A stretch of DNA of 64,000 bases from positions 3,860,836 through 3,924,835 of the forward strand of contig NZ_KK037166.1 of assembly GCF_000568255.1 (NCBI RefSeq). The letters run 5' to 3'. This document shows, piece after piece, positions 37,627 through 47,049 of this stretch. Each line of letters starts with the position of its first letter. Within the stretch, counting starts at the first letter, position 1. Source of the stretch: Kutzneria sp. 744 (lineage in GTDB: Bacteria; Actinomycetota; Actinomycetes; Mycobacteriales; Pseudonocardiaceae). Both the position numbers and the translations under genes were made by a program. Under the pieces are notes generated by a model, which worked only from the letters and a program-made list of their open reading frames with translations, had not been told where the DNA came from and did no database searches.

Positions 37627-40410
37627 TCACTGCTCGACGGTCAGCAACTGGGCCCAGTCCTCGACCCTGATCGTCGGGCCCATCGCGGCCGGGCACAGCG
37701 TGCGCTGAATCGCGGCGGCGCGGCGGAGCACGTCACCGGCCTCCGCCCGCCGCTCCAGCGCCAGCAGACAGGCGCTGATCCGCAGCAGCACGGAGACTTC
37801 ATCGGCGTCGGCCCGCAGTTCGGCGAAGGCCTTCACCGCGTTCTGGTAGGCGCCGACCGCGTCCTCGTACTGGCCGAGTCGGTAGTAGGCCTCGCCGAGC
37901 ACCTCCCACGCGCCGACCAACTCGCCGGTGTCGCCGGCGGGCAGCAGCAGGAGCGCCTCGTACACCAGCGGCACGGCCTCCGCGTCGCGGCCGATCATGC
38001 TGTAGTACCGAGCCATCGTCATGGTCGCGACGCCCACGCCAGGGCCCCAACCCAGCCCGCGGAACAAGTCACGGGCGCGCGCGGCGTGTTCGAGCGCGCG
38101 CTGGGGGGCGTGGTCCAACTCTTCGACCCACGTGTACTGCCGCAGCGTGTACGCCAACGCCGCGGTGCAGCCGGCTTGTTCGAACAACGCGAGCGCCTCG
38201 TCGATGTGCTTGCGCGCGGACTTGAGGCGCGAAAGCCGACAGTCGGCGCGAGACAGCCCGCGATGGGCGTACGCCATGCCGATCCGGTTACCGGCCGCCG
38301 TCGCCGACCGCAGAGCGATGGCGTGCGCGTCGAGGAGGTCGTACCAGTGCTGCTGACGGTCCTGGAAGTGCCGCAGCGCCCACGCGAAGCGCCACGCGTG
38401 CTCGTGCAGTCCGTACGCGGCCATGAGTTCCAGCACGCGCATCGCCGCGGCCTGCTCGTCGACGTACCAACGCACGGCCTGCTCCTGGTCGGCCAGGTCC
38501 GTCGGCACGACGCCGGCCGCCTGCTCGCACGGCGACGGGGCGTCGTTCTGCGTCGACAATCGACGGGCCGCACTGTCGGCGGTCAGCAGATAATGGTCGG
38601 CAAGGCGACGGAATACCGCTTCGCATTCGGCCGCGCCTTCCAACTGCTCGGTGGCGTATGCACGCAGTAGGTCGTGCCAGCCGTAGCGGCCGGGCGCGAC
38701 CTCCGTCACTAGGTGAACGTCCGTAACCTTACGCAGCAGGGCTGATGCCTCGCGCACCGAAACCGCCGCCAGACTGGCCGCCGCATGCAGGCCAACGGTC
38801 GGTCCAGGGTGCAGCGCCAGGAGTCGGAACATGCGCGCCGCACCGTCCGACAGGGATGCGTACGAAGATCTCAGCACCGCACGAATATCGACGCTCGGGT
38901 CGGAGGCGGCGAAGGCGTCGAGGGAGAACTGCGGGCCGAACAGCGACGCCACGATGTCGGCGAGCGGGAACTCGCTCGATTGAGCGAGGATTCGCGTGCA
39001 CACAATGGACAGTGCCAGCGGCAGTCGCGCACAGCGGTCGACGATCGCGTTCGTGGCGTCGGGTTCAGCGGCGATACGCTTCGCGCCGAGGCGTTGCGAC
39101 AGCAGGTCGACGGCGTCGTCACGGCTGAGCAGATCCAGGGTCATCGGCGGCGCGCCGGTGGCGGCGACGACGCCGTCGAGGCGTCCTCGGCTCGTCACGA
39201 TGACGAGCGAACGCGACCGCCCAGGCAGCAGCGGCAGCACCTGGGCGGACTCCCGCGCGTTGTCGAGCAGCAGCAGGCAGCGGCGGTCGGCCAGCAGGCT
39301 GCGGTAGAGACCGATCCGCGCCTCCGGTTCCGCGGGCACCAGCGCGGCGGGCACTCCCAGTGCCTGAAGGAAGGCGCGCACGGCGTCGTTCGGGTCGACC
39401 GCGACCGGGTCATAGCCACGCAGGTTCACGTACAGCTGGCCGTCGGGGAATCGTGAGGCGACCTCATGAGCCCAGTGCAGCGCGAACGCCGTCTTGCCAA
39501 CGCCGGCCATGCCCTGGATGACGGTGACGACCGTGCGGTCGGGGGCGTCCTCGCCGGGCAGGCTACGGTGCGCCTCGGCCAGCGCGTGAGACCGCCCCGC
39601 GAAGACGGGCAGGTCAGATGGCAGCTGTGCGGGCGGCACAGCCGGTAGCGCCTGCCGCGCCTTCGGTTCCAGCTCTGGATCGCCGTGCAGCATGTGCTCG
39701 TACAGCATGCGCAGGCGGGCGCCGGGATCGACGCCGAGCTCCTCGCGCAGCTGCCGCCGGATCTGGTCGTAGGCCAGCATTGCCTCGGCCTGCCGGCCCG
39801 AGCGGCACATCGCCAGCACCAGCAGCTCGTGCATGGACTCGCGCAGCGGCTCGCCGGCGGCGAGGACCTGAAGCTGGTCCACGATCTCAGCATGCCGGCC
39901 GAGGTCGAGCTCGGCGCGGAACAGGTCCTCCAGGACGGTCAGCCGGCGCTGCCGCATGCGAGCGCGTTCGGCTTCCACGTACTCGCCGGGCAGCCCCGCC
40001 AGCGCCGTGCCGTTGCACAGCGAGATCGCCGCGCGGAAGTCCCGCACGGCGTCGTCCGGCCGGGCCTCGTCGAGCGCGACGGCGGCACGGTCCACGAACT
40101 CCTGGAACTTGCCCACATCGGTGGCGGTCGGCGGCAGATCGAGGCGGTAGCCGTTGCTGTCGTGCACGAGCAGGTGCTGGTCGTCGCCGAGGGCACGGCG
40201 CAGGCGGTGGATGTAGGTACGCACCGTGGCGACCGCGGACGAGGGGGCCTCGGCACCCCACAGCGCAGTGGCGAGCTGCTCCGGCGTCTGCGGCTTCCCG
40301 TCGCTCAGCAGCAGCATGGCCAGCACCGTGCGCTGCTGCGGCGGCCCGAGCTGGAGTTCCTCCCCGTCACGCCAACCGCGGACCGGGCCCAGCAGTCTGA
40401 AATCGAGCAC
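37627..40410 (-). CDS. AfsR-like SARP regulator with NB-ARC and TPR domains
   Basis: I chose the GTG at 40410 (MLDFRLLGPVRGWRDG), giving 927 residues; the longer open frame runs into the upstream gene. Residues 1-95 are the OmpR-type DNA-binding domain of SARPs (QQRTVLAMLLLSDGKPQTPEQLATALWG), 95-240 the bacterial transcriptional activation domain, about 265-520 an NB-ARC ATPase (QGMAGVGKTAFALHWAHEV, CLLLLDNARES), and the rest TPR repeats. Such proteins activate secondary metabolism or envelope genes. The start is 5 bp after the LldD gene stop, so both are one operon. It is convergent with the reductoisomerase gene (4-bp gap). Confidence 0.93.
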   Translation of the reverse strand: MLDFRLLGPVRGWRDGEELQLGPPQQRTVLAMLLLSDGKPQTPEQLATALWGAEAPSSAVATVRTYIHRLRRALGDDQHLLVHDSNGYRLDLPPTATDVGKFQEFVDRAAVALDEARPDDAVRDFRAAISLCNGTALAGLPGEYVEAERARMRQRRLTVLEDLFRAELDLGRHAEIVDQLQVLAAGEPLRESMHELLVLAMCRSGRQAEAMLAYDQIRRQLREELGVDPGARLRMLYEHMLHGDPELEPKARQALPAVPPAQLPSDLPVFAGRSHALAEAHRSLPGEDAPDRTVVTVIQGMAGVGKTAFALHWAHEVASRFPDGQLYVNLRGYDPVAVDPNDAVRAFLQALGVPAALVPAEPEARIGLYRSLLADRRCLLLLDNARESAQVLPLLPGRSRSLVIVTSRGRLDGVVAATGAPPMTLDLLSRDDAVDLLSQRLGAKRIAAEPDATNAIVDRCARLPLALSIVCTRILAQSSEFPLADIVASLFGPQFSLDAFAASDPSVDIRAVLRSSYASLSDGAARMFRLLALHPGPTVGLHAAASLAAVSVREASALLRKVTDVHLVTEVAPGRYGWHDLLRAYATEQLEGAAECEAVFRRLADHYLLTADSAARRLSTQNDAPSPCEQAAGVVPTDLADQEQAVRWYVDEQAAAMRVLELMAAYGLHEHAWRFAWALRHFQDRQQHWYDLLDAHAIALRSATAAGNRIGMAYAHRGLSRADCRLSRLKSARKHIDEALALFEQAGCTAALAYTLRQYTWVEELDHAPQRALEHAARARDLFRGLGWGPGVGVATMTMARYYSMIGRDAEAVPLVYEALLLLPAGDTGELVGAWEVLGEAYYRLGQYEDAVGAYQNAVKAFAELRADADEVSVLLRISACLLALERRAEAGDVLRRAAAIQRTLCPAAMGPTIRVEDWAQLLTVEQ

Positions 40411-40415
40411 GGCGC

Positions 40416-41627
40416 CTACCGCAGCCGCGCGTGGCTGGGTCGCAGGTCGGCGACGGCGCGCACGCCGAGCAGTTGCATCGTCCGCACGATTTCCTTGCGC
40501 AGGATGTCCACAGTGCGCTGTACGCCGCGCTCGCCGCCGGCCATCAGCCCGTACAGGTAGGCGCGACCGATCAGGCACAGGTCGGCCCCCATCGCCCGGG
40601 CGGCCACGATGTCCGCGCCGGACAGGATGCCGGTGTCCAGCCAGACCTCGGCGTCCCCCTTCACCTGGTCCACGACCTGCGGGAGCAGCTCCAGCGGCGT
40701 CGGCGCGCGGTCGAGCTGCCGGCCGCCGTGGTTGGACAGCAGCACCGCGTCGGCGCCGTGCTTCACGACGTCGCTGGCGTCTTCGACGTTCTGAATGCCC
40801 TTGACCACGAGCTTGCCGGGCCACATCTGGCGCACCCAGTCCAGATCGTCGAAGTTCAGCGTCGGGTCGAACATCGAGTTGATGAGGTCCTCGACCGTGC
40901 CGCCCCACTCGGTGAGCGAGGCGAACGTCAGCGGCTCGGTCGTGAGCAGGTTGAACCACCACGCCGGATGCGTGGCGCCGTCGAGGAAGGTCCGCAGCGT
41001 CAACGCGGGCGGTATCGTCAGGCCGTTGCGCACGTCCCGCATGCGTGCACCGCCGACCGGCGTGTCGACCGTCAGCAGCACCGTGTCGTAGCCGGCGGCA
41101 TGCGCGCGCTGCAACAGTTCACGGCCCGCGCCCTTGTCGCGCCACACGTACAGCTGGAACCACTTGCGCGCCTCGGGGGCGGCGGCCGCAACGTCCTCTA
41201 TGGACGTGGTGCCCATCGTGGACAGTGCGAACGGAATGCCGGCGCGCTGCGCGACCTTGACGACAGCGCGCTCTCCCTCGTGATTCATCATCCGCGTGAA
41301 CCCCGTGGGCGCGAAGGCGAACGGCAGTGCGCTGCGCTGGCCCAACACCTCGACACTGGTGTCCGGGTCGGCGACACCGCGCAGCACGTTGGGCCGGAAC
41401 TCGACGCGCCGGAAGGCCGTGCGCGCACGGCGGAGGCTGTCCTCCATCTCGGCGGCCCCGTCGGTGTAGTCGAACACCGCGCGCGGCGTGCGCAGACGGG
41501 CAATGGTGCGCAGGTCCGCGATCGTGTGCGCGGCGGCCAACCGACGCTCCGTGGGGTCCAGCACGAGCGGCTTCGGCCGGAGCAACTGCGCCAGCTCGCG
41601 TGGACGCGGCAGACGGCGTTCGGTCAC
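40416..41627 (-). CDS. FMN-dependent alpha-hydroxy acid dehydrogenase, LldD-like
   Basis: The 403-residue protein is a TIM-barrel flavoenzyme of the lactate dehydrogenase/glycolate oxidase family. Visible are the FMN and substrate residues in FAPTGFTRMM, KWFQLYVWRD, LLTVDTPVGGARMRDVRNG, KLVVKGIQ, the catalytic His/Arg in LSNHGGRQLDRAP, and DTGILSGADIVAARAMGA with GRAYLYGLMAGGE. It is close to mycobacterial LldD2, which oxidises L-lactate to pyruvate with the respiratory chain. Substrate could also be another 2-hydroxy acid. It precedes the SARP gene by 5 bp. Confidence 0.92.
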   Translation of the reverse strand: MTERRLPRPRELAQLLRPKPLVLDPTERRLAAAHTIADLRTIARLRTPRAVFDYTDGAAEMEDSLRRARTAFRRVEFRPNVLRGVADPDTSVEVLGQRSALPFAFAPTGFTRMMNHEGERAVVKVAQRAGIPFALSTMGTTSIEDVAAAAPEARKWFQLYVWRDKGAGRELLQRAHAAGYDTVLLTVDTPVGGARMRDVRNGLTIPPALTLRTFLDGATHPAWWFNLLTTEPLTFASLTEWGGTVEDLINSMFDPTLNFDDLDWVRQMWPGKLVVKGIQNVEDASDVVKHGADAVLLSNHGGRQLDRAPTPLELLPQVVDQVKGDAEVWLDTGILSGADIVAARAMGADLCLIGRAYLYGLMAGGERGVQRTVDILRKEIVRTMQLLGVRAVADLRPSHARLR

Positions 41628-41699
41628 GGCGCACCTTCCTCACTGTCTGGACACAGCCTAAGCGCTGGTCCGACCGAACCGGCCGATACGGTCGTCGCC

Positions 41700-42659
41700 G
41701 TGCCAGCAGTCATCACGTCGCTCAAGGACGACCACCTCCAGCAGGTCCGGGCCCTCGCCAACCGGACGGGACGGGCCGAGGCCGGCGGCTGCCTGTTGGA
41801 AGGCGCCGTGCTCATCACTCAGGCGGTGGAGGCCGGCGCTGCGCTGCGGTTCGTGCTCGCGGCCGAGGGCGCCGCCGACCCGGTGACCTCGCTGCTGGCC
41901 GAGGCGCACGTGCCGGTGATGGTGGTGAAGGAGTCGGTGCTGCGGCAGGCGGTGCGGCTGAACCGGGCCGTCTCCTGGCTGGCCGTCGCCGAGCTGGCCG
42001 CCGTCGCCGGCGACGACCAGCCGTACGGGGACTTCGCCGTAGTACTGGACAATGTGCTCGATCCCGGCAATCTGGGCACAATCGTGCGGACGGCTGTCGG
42101 CCTCGGCGTCGCCGACATCGTCTGCACCGACCCGGAGACGGACCTGACCAGCCGCCGCGTGCTGGACGCCTCGCGGGCGGCGGTGCTGCGGGCCCGACTG
42201 CGGCGCTACGACACACCGGTCCAGGCGGTGCGTGACCTGCGTGAACGCGGCTTCGAGGTGGTCGCCACCTCGGGACGTGCCGACACGCTGCAGGGATCGG
42301 TGCCGTTGAGCGGCCGGCCGGTCGCCCTCATCGTCGGCAACGAGACCGACGGCGTCGGCGACGATGTGCTGGAGCTGGCCGACCACGTGGTCCGAATCCC
42401 GATGTCGGGCGACGTCGAGTCGCTCAACGTCGGCGTCGCCACCGGCATCAGCCTGTACGAGCTGCGCACCCGCATGGCGCTGGCCATGCTCGGGCCGGTC
42501 GTCGGCGAGCTCGTCGGCGCCGTCTCCGATCTGCGGGAGCCGGGGTACGTGGGAGAGGATGCCGCGGAACGGGCCCTGGCCGGTTTCAGCGAGGCGGAGC
42601 GGGCGCAGTTCGGCGACTTTCTCCGCCGCATGCGGGAGAACCTGCGACGAAAAGGGTGA
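41700..42659 (+). CDS. SpoU/TrmH-family RNA 2'-O-methyltransferase
   Basis: The GTG at 41700 gives 319 residues. The SPOUT knot motifs are present: motif 1 VVLDNVLDPGNLGTIVRTAVGLG, motif 2 VALIVGNETDGVGDD and motif 3 VRIPMSGDVESLNVGVATGISLYE. The N-terminal part is the substrate-binding L30e-like domain. Such enzymes methylate the ribose of rRNA or tRNA (RlmB, TrmH) or confer thiostrepton resistance; target unknown. The MgtC gene starts 3 bp after its stop, so they are co-translated. Confidence 0.93.
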   Translation: MPAVITSLKDDHLQQVRALANRTGRAEAGGCLLEGAVLITQAVEAGAALRFVLAAEGAADPVTSLLAEAHVPVMVVKESVLRQAVRLNRAVSWLAVAELAAVAGDDQPYGDFAVVLDNVLDPGNLGTIVRTAVGLGVADIVCTDPETDLTSRRVLDASRAAVLRARLRRYDTPVQAVRDLRERGFEVVATSGRADTLQGSVPLSGRPVALIVGNETDGVGDDVLELADHVVRIPMSGDVESLNVGVATGISLYELRTRMALAMLGPVVGELVGAVSDLREPGYVGEDAAERALAGFSEAERAQFGDFLRRMRENLRRKG

Positions 42660-42662
42660 GCG

Positions 42663-43379
42663 ATGAACGAGCTGGTGACGTTCGGCGAACCGTCCGGGCA
42701 GGGCTGGACGCAGATCATCGAACTGGCCACCGCGCTCGTGTTGTGCTCGCTGATCGGCCTTGAGCGGGAACTCAAGCAGAAGAGTGCCGGACTTCGCACG
42801 CTCACACTGGTCGGACTGGGCGCCGCGCTGTTCCTGCTGATCAGCAAATACGGATTCACCGACGTGCTGGTCGAGGGCCGGATCGTGCTGGACCCGTCCC
42901 GGGTCGCGGCGCAGATCGTGTCCGGCATCGGTTTCATCGGCGCGGGCCTGATCTTCGTCCGGCAGAACATCGTGCGCGGGCTGACCACGGCCGCCGTGGT
43001 GTGGGTGAGCGTCGCCGTCGGCTGCGCCTGCGCGGCCGGGCTGCCGCTGCTGGCGGCGTTCGTCACCGCCGCGCATTTCCTGGTGGTGTACGGATATCCG
43101 CCGCTGGTCCGGCTGCTCACCCGATCCCGCCCGGCGACCACCGTGGTGCGCACCAGCTACCGGGACGGCGAGGGCGCGCTGCGCGACATCCTGGAGCTCG
43201 TCACGTCATCCGGGTACGTCGTCGAGCACGCCTCGACCAATCGGAACGAGTCGACCAACGTCATCGACCTACGGTTGCGGTTGGTCGGCCCGCGACAGCT
43301 GACCGCGCTCGTGACCGGCCTGTCCGATCAGCGCGGCGTACTGGCGGTCGACACCGGCGAGGCCGACACTGAGGAGTGA
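42663..43379 (+). CDS. MgtC/SapB-family membrane protein
   Basis: The 238-residue protein has four or five N-terminal membrane segments and the MgtC signature GLERELKQKSAGLRTLTLVGLGAALF and QIVSGIGFIGAGLIF, followed by a C-terminal ACT-like cytoplasmic domain (about residues 155-238). MgtC proteins help bacteria survive at low magnesium and act on ATP synthase or other pumps. It follows the methyltransferase gene closely and converges with the RsmC-like gene with no space between the stops. Confidence 0.9.
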   Translation: MNELVTFGEPSGQGWTQIIELATALVLCSLIGLERELKQKSAGLRTLTLVGLGAALFLLISKYGFTDVLVEGRIVLDPSRVAAQIVSGIGFIGAGLIFVRQNIVRGLTTAAVVWVSVAVGCACAAGLPLLAAFVTAAHFLVVYGYPPLVRLLTRSRPATTVVRTSYRDGEGALRDILELVTSSGYVVEHASTNRNESTNVIDLRLRLVGPRQLTALVTGLSDQRGVLAVDTGEADTEE

Positions 43380-43988
43380 TCAGGCCTTGGGCCTGGCGGC
43401 GAGCACGCGATAGCCCTTGTCGGTGGCGATGCGCCGGGTCGAGTGGCCCTGCTCGGTCAGCCACTTGGCCAGGGAATCCGACCCGAGGTTCTTCTGCACC
43501 ACCAGATACGCGACGCCGTCCGGCAGCAGGCGGTCCAGCCAGTGCAGCAGCAGCTCGTGCAGCGCCTGCTTGCCGATGCGGATCGGCGGGTTCGAGTAGA
43601 TCGCCGCGAACCGCGCGTCCGCCGGGACCTCCTCGGGCAGCAGGCAGGTGATCGTGTCGAGGCCGGCCGCCTTCGCGTTGGCACGGGCCAGTTCCAGCGA
43701 CCTCGTGTTCACGTCGACACCGGTGATCTTCCGGCCCGGGTAACGCTTGGCCAGCGTCAGCGCGATCGGGCCGTAGCCGCAGCCGACGTCGAGCAGGTGG
43801 CCGTCGACGGTCGGCGCCGGCGCGTTCTCCAGCAGCACCCTCGTGCCGGGATCGAGCTGCTTCGGCGAGAACACCCCGGCGTCGGTGGTCAGCTTCAACG
43901 TCAGATCAGGCAGCTCGACGGTGAGCAGCCGCGGCTCGCTGACCGCGTTCGGATCGGCGGTGAAGTAGTGCTGGTGCTGCTCGGTCAC
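43380..43988 (-). CDS. RsmC-like class I methyltransferase
   Basis: The 202-residue protein has the SAM-binding motif LLDVGCGYGPIALTLAKR, acidic loop GVDVNTRSLELARANA and the catalytic NPPI motif (YSNPPIRIGKQ) of N2-guanine rRNA methyltransferases. The start HYFTADPNAVSEPRL and AGVFSPKQLDPGT match the small actinobacterial RsmC/RlmG group that lacks the extra N-terminal domain. It probably methylates guanine in rRNA. GTG start at 43988. Confidence 0.92.
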   Translation of the reverse strand: MTEQHQHYFTADPNAVSEPRLLTVELPDLTLKLTTDAGVFSPKQLDPGTRVLLENAPAPTVDGHLLDVGCGYGPIALTLAKRYPGRKITGVDVNTRSLELARANAKAAGLDTITCLLPEEVPADARFAAIYSNPPIRIGKQALHELLLHWLDRLLPDGVAYLVVQKNLGSDSLAKWLTEQGHSTRRIATDKGYRVLAARPKA

Positions 43989-44074
43989 GCGACGATGGTA
44001 GTCAGGGCGGTCTGCGCCGATTCGCGCCGCCGATCCTGACAGCGGATGGCAGTCTTTCGGGTGATGATGGCCTG

Positions 44075-45169
44075 GTGACCAGAACCGTCAGCCGCGACCA
44101 GGTGCTGTGGTACCGCGTCCGTCAGCAGGGGCTCCTCCGCGACAGCGAGGAGCCGGCCGTGCTGGACATCGGCCTTCAGGACACCCAGGCCGGCTCCGCC
44201 AAGCTCGCGCTGGCCGCCCGCACCACCGGACCGGTCAGTCTTGACGGGTACGAGCTGGCGTGGACGCTGCGCGGCGCCCCGTACCACCACCGGCCCGGTG
44301 AACTTCGGCGGTGGGCCGGCGAGCTGTGGCCGTGGAGCGACACCGACGCGCGGGCCCGGCTCATGTGGCAGAAGTCCCGGACCGTCACCGACGGGTTGTC
44401 CGCGCTGGAGACGTACCGGCTGATCGCGGAGTCGATGCGCCAGGTCGTGACCAAGCCGATGACCAAAGGCGCGGCCAGCGCCGAGGTCACCAAGCTGATG
44501 CCGCCCGGCCAGCTGAAGGACTGCCCGGCGTGTAAGGCAACACATGTATACGAACAGCCGTTTCGGCTCGGTGCGCTGCCGGGCGGCATACGGCTGCGGG
44601 CCGGCGAGACCGGGCTGCTGCTGGAGCCGCTGCCCAAGCGCGGACCGATTCCGACGAAATCCACCAATCCGCACGGACTCGTGCACCGCTATCTCCGCTT
44701 CCTCGGACCGGCGACGCCCACCGAGGTGGCGAAGTGGCTAGATACATCGACGGCCAACGTCCGCGACATCTGGCCCGACGACCTCGCCGAGGTTTCCATG
44801 GACGGTCGACGTGCGTGGCTGCCCGAGGGGAATGTCGACGAACTTCTCGACTGCGACCGAGTGGAGCTCGTCCGACTGCTGCCGGCGATGGACCCGTTCC
44901 TCCAGGCCCGCGACCACGACCTGCTGGTGCCCGACAAGGCGGAGCAGAAGGCACTGTGGACGGTCCTCGGCAATCCGGGCGCACTTCTGGTCGACGGCCA
45001 GATCGGTGGAATGTGGCGGGCGAGGCTCGTCGGCCGCAAGAAGCTGGAGGTCACCGTCACCTCCTTCGACGCCGACATCGACCCCTCGCTGCGTGACGAC
45101 GTGCAGGCCGAGGCCGACCGGATCGCCGAGGTTCGTGGAGTGCCGACGGCGGTCGTCCGGTTCGCCTGA
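44075..45169 (+). CDS. AlkZ-like winged-helix DNA-binding protein (HTH_42)
   Basis: The 364-residue protein fits the winged-helix family that includes the DNA glycosylase AlkZ: repeated winged-helix domains, LLRDSEEPAVLDIGLQDTQAGSAKLALAAR near the N-terminus, PATPTEVAKWLDTSTANV in the middle and LLPAMDPFLQARDHDLLVPD and GGMWRARLVGRKKLEVTV near the end. Known members unhook interstrand crosslinks with a QxQ or QxD motif; here LQDTQ sits at that place, so activity is possible but not shown. The WYL regulator follows after 15 bp, often found with DNA-repair genes. Confidence 0.8.
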   Translation: MTRTVSRDQVLWYRVRQQGLLRDSEEPAVLDIGLQDTQAGSAKLALAARTTGPVSLDGYELAWTLRGAPYHHRPGELRRWAGELWPWSDTDARARLMWQKSRTVTDGLSALETYRLIAESMRQVVTKPMTKGAASAEVTKLMPPGQLKDCPACKATHVYEQPFRLGALPGGIRLRAGETGLLLEPLPKRGPIPTKSTNPHGLVHRYLRFLGPATPTEVAKWLDTSTANVRDIWPDDLAEVSMDGRRAWLPEGNVDELLDCDRVELVRLLPAMDPFLQARDHDLLVPDKAEQKALWTVLGNPGALLVDGQIGGMWRARLVGRKKLEVTVTSFDADIDPSLRDDVQAEADRIAEVRGVPTAVVRFA

Positions 45170-45184
45170 CCCACAATGCGGGGT

Positions 45185-46177
45185 ATGCGTGCGAGCCGGC
45201 TGCTGTCCACCCTGCTGTTGTTGCAGACCAGGGGGCGGATGACCGCGCAGGAGCTCGCCGACGAACTCGAGGTTTCCGTACGAACCGTCTATCGCGACAT
45301 CGAGTCCCTGTCCGTCGCCGGTGTGCCCGTCTACGCCGATCGCGGTCCCACCGGCGGTTATCAACTGCTCGACGGCTATCGCACCCGGCTGACCGGACTC
45401 ACCACCGACGAGGCCGACTCCCTCTTCCTGGCCGGCATGCCCGGTCCCGCCGCCGAGCTTGGGCTCGGCACCGTCGTCGCCACCGCCGAGCTCAAGATGC
45501 TCGCCGCCCTGCCGCCCGACCTACGGGCCCGGGCCAGCCGCATCCGTGAACGCTTCCACCTCGATGCCCCCGGCTGGCTGCGGGAAGCCGACGAAGTTCC
45601 CTTTCTCTCCGAAATCGCCGATTCCGTCTGGAACGAGCGGATGGTCGAGATCCGCTACCGCCGCTGGCAGACCCCTCGCGAGGTCACCCGCCGTCTCGCC
45701 CCGCTCGGCGTCGTACTCAAGGCCGGCACCTGGTACCTCGTCGCCCTGGCCGGCGCCGACCTGCGGACCTTCCGCGTCTCCAACGTCCTCGCCGTGCAGA
45801 CCCTCGACGAGCGCTTCTCCCGCCCGGCCGACTTCGACCTGGCCGCCTACTGGCAGGACTGGGCCAGCCAGTTCGAGGTCCGCATGCGCGGCCAGCGGGC
45901 CCGCGTGCGGCTGTCCCCCGACGGCGTGCGGGCCCTCCCCTACTTCATCGGCCGCCAGGTCGCCGACCTGGTCACCGCCACCTTCTCCGCGCCCGACGCC
46001 GAAGGCTGGGTCGAGGCCGTGGTCCCGATCGAAACCCTCCGCCATGCCCACGGCGAGTTCCTCCGCTTCGGCGCCGAACTGGAGGTCCTCGACCCCGCCG
46101 AGCTCCGCGACATGGTCACCTCGACCGTCGCCAAACTCGCCGAGTTCTACGCCGCCTCCCGGATGGCGCCGGAGTAG
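45185..46177 (+). CDS. WYL-domain transcription regulator (DeoR-like HTH)
   Basis: Starting at the ATG at 45185 (MRASRLLSTLLLLQTRGRMTAQELADELEVSVRTVYRDIESLS) gives the usual HTH_11 start; an ATG 9 bp upstream is also possible. The WYL domain lies at about residues 135-215 (IADSVWNERMVEIRYRRW, LAPLGVVLKAGTWYLVAL with the W-Y-L core), followed by the C-terminal WCX region. WYL proteins sense nucleic acids or nucleotides and often control DNA-repair or defence genes; the linked AlkZ-like gene fits this. Confidence 0.92.
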   Translation: MRASRLLSTLLLLQTRGRMTAQELADELEVSVRTVYRDIESLSVAGVPVYADRGPTGGYQLLDGYRTRLTGLTTDEADSLFLAGMPGPAAELGLGTVVATAELKMLAALPPDLRARASRIRERFHLDAPGWLREADEVPFLSEIADSVWNERMVEIRYRRWQTPREVTRRLAPLGVVLKAGTWYLVALAGADLRTFRVSNVLAVQTLDERFSRPADFDLAAYWQDWASQFEVRMRGQRARVRLSPDGVRALPYFIGRQVADLVTATFSAPDAEGWVEAVVPIETLRHAHGEFLRFGAELEVLDPAELRDMVTSTVAKLAEFYAASRMAPE

Positions 46178-46218
46178 CGGACCAACGGCCCGGTGGTGTT
46201 CGTCCGCGGGTCGGTGGT

Positions 46219-46968
46219 CTACGGGTCGCGGCGGATGCGGCCGGAGTAGTGCTCTTCGAGGGACTTGTTGTGCTCGTCGCCGCCGGGGACGTTGGCCGAC
46301 AGGTAGACCGGCGGCGTCTTGCCGGCGGCGATCAGGCGGGCGCAGGCGTCGGCCAGCATCATCTGGGCGGCGAAGGCGGAGGTGATCGACGAGATCGCGC
46401 ACACCTGGCCGCCGCCGGGCATGGGCAGGAGCGTGTCACCCATCGGGCCGCAGTTGTCGATCACGACGTCGGCCAGCTCGTGCAGGTGCTTGCCGGACGG
46501 ATGCCGCGACTCGACGGCGGTGGCGTGGGCCAGCGATGTGAAGGCGATCAGGCCGTGACCCCGCTCCTTGACGAGCGAGGCCATTTCGACGATCGAGCCG
46601 TTTCCGCCGGAGTTGGACGCGATGACGAACAGGTCGGTCGGGCGCGGCGAGGCGAGTTCGTACACGCGGTGGGCGATCGCCGGTTCGCGCTCGGTGTGCG
46701 GGCCGAGGGAGTCGGCGGGGGCGCCGCCGTAGGTGACGATGTCGCGCAGCGCCAGTTTGTTGGTGGGGATCAGGCCGCCGGCCCGGCCGGCGATCTCCAT
46801 CACCAGTCCCTGCGAGTGACCGGTGCCGAACGCCTGGACCACGCCGTCGGCCAGCACGCAGTCGGCCACCAACGCGGCGGCGGCCGCGATGGCCTCACGC
46901 TGCGTGGTCACCAACTGGTCGATCAGGTCCTTGGCCGCCGACACGAACTCGTCCTGGCCGATGGACAT
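46219..46968 (-). CDS. SIS-domain sugar phosphate-binding protein
   Basis: I chose the ATG at 46968 (MSIGQDEFVSAAKDLI), with GGGAGAG upstream. The 249-residue protein is a single SIS domain (VQAFGTGHSQGLVMEIAGRAGG, FVIASNSGGNGSIVEMASLVKERGHGLIAFTS) like the UPF0309 group near N-acetylglucosamine or MurNAc phosphate catabolism genes. It probably isomerises or binds an amino-sugar phosphate. No PTS or kinase gene is adjacent, so the substrate is unknown. Confidence 0.88.
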   Translation of the reverse strand: MSIGQDEFVSAAKDLIDQLVTTQREAIAAAAALVADCVLADGVVQAFGTGHSQGLVMEIAGRAGGLIPTNKLALRDIVTYGGAPADSLGPHTEREPAIAHRVYELASPRPTDLFVIASNSGGNGSIVEMASLVKERGHGLIAFTSLAHATAVESRHPSGKHLHELADVVIDNCGPMGDTLLPMPGGGQVCAISSITSAFAAQMMLADACARLIAAGKTPPVYLSANVPGGDEHNKSLEEHYSGRIRRDP

Positions 46969-47049
46969 GCGCCACTCTCCCGTCGTCAGCAACTTGCCAC
47001 GTCAGCGTTCGTCACGTTAACGGCAAACCGATCACCTGGCACGCCTGCG

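Noticed and set aside
40411..40962. Longer SARP protein starting inside the LldD gene
   Set aside because: The added 184 residues are antisense-like low-complexity sequence overlapping the LldD gene in another frame; the SARP DNA-binding domain begins at the GTG at 40410.
34837..41627. A complete natural-product gene cluster
   Set aside because: Regulators, a transporter, a reductoisomerase and a flavoenzyme are present, but there is no synthase, synthetase or other scaffold-forming enzyme in the window.
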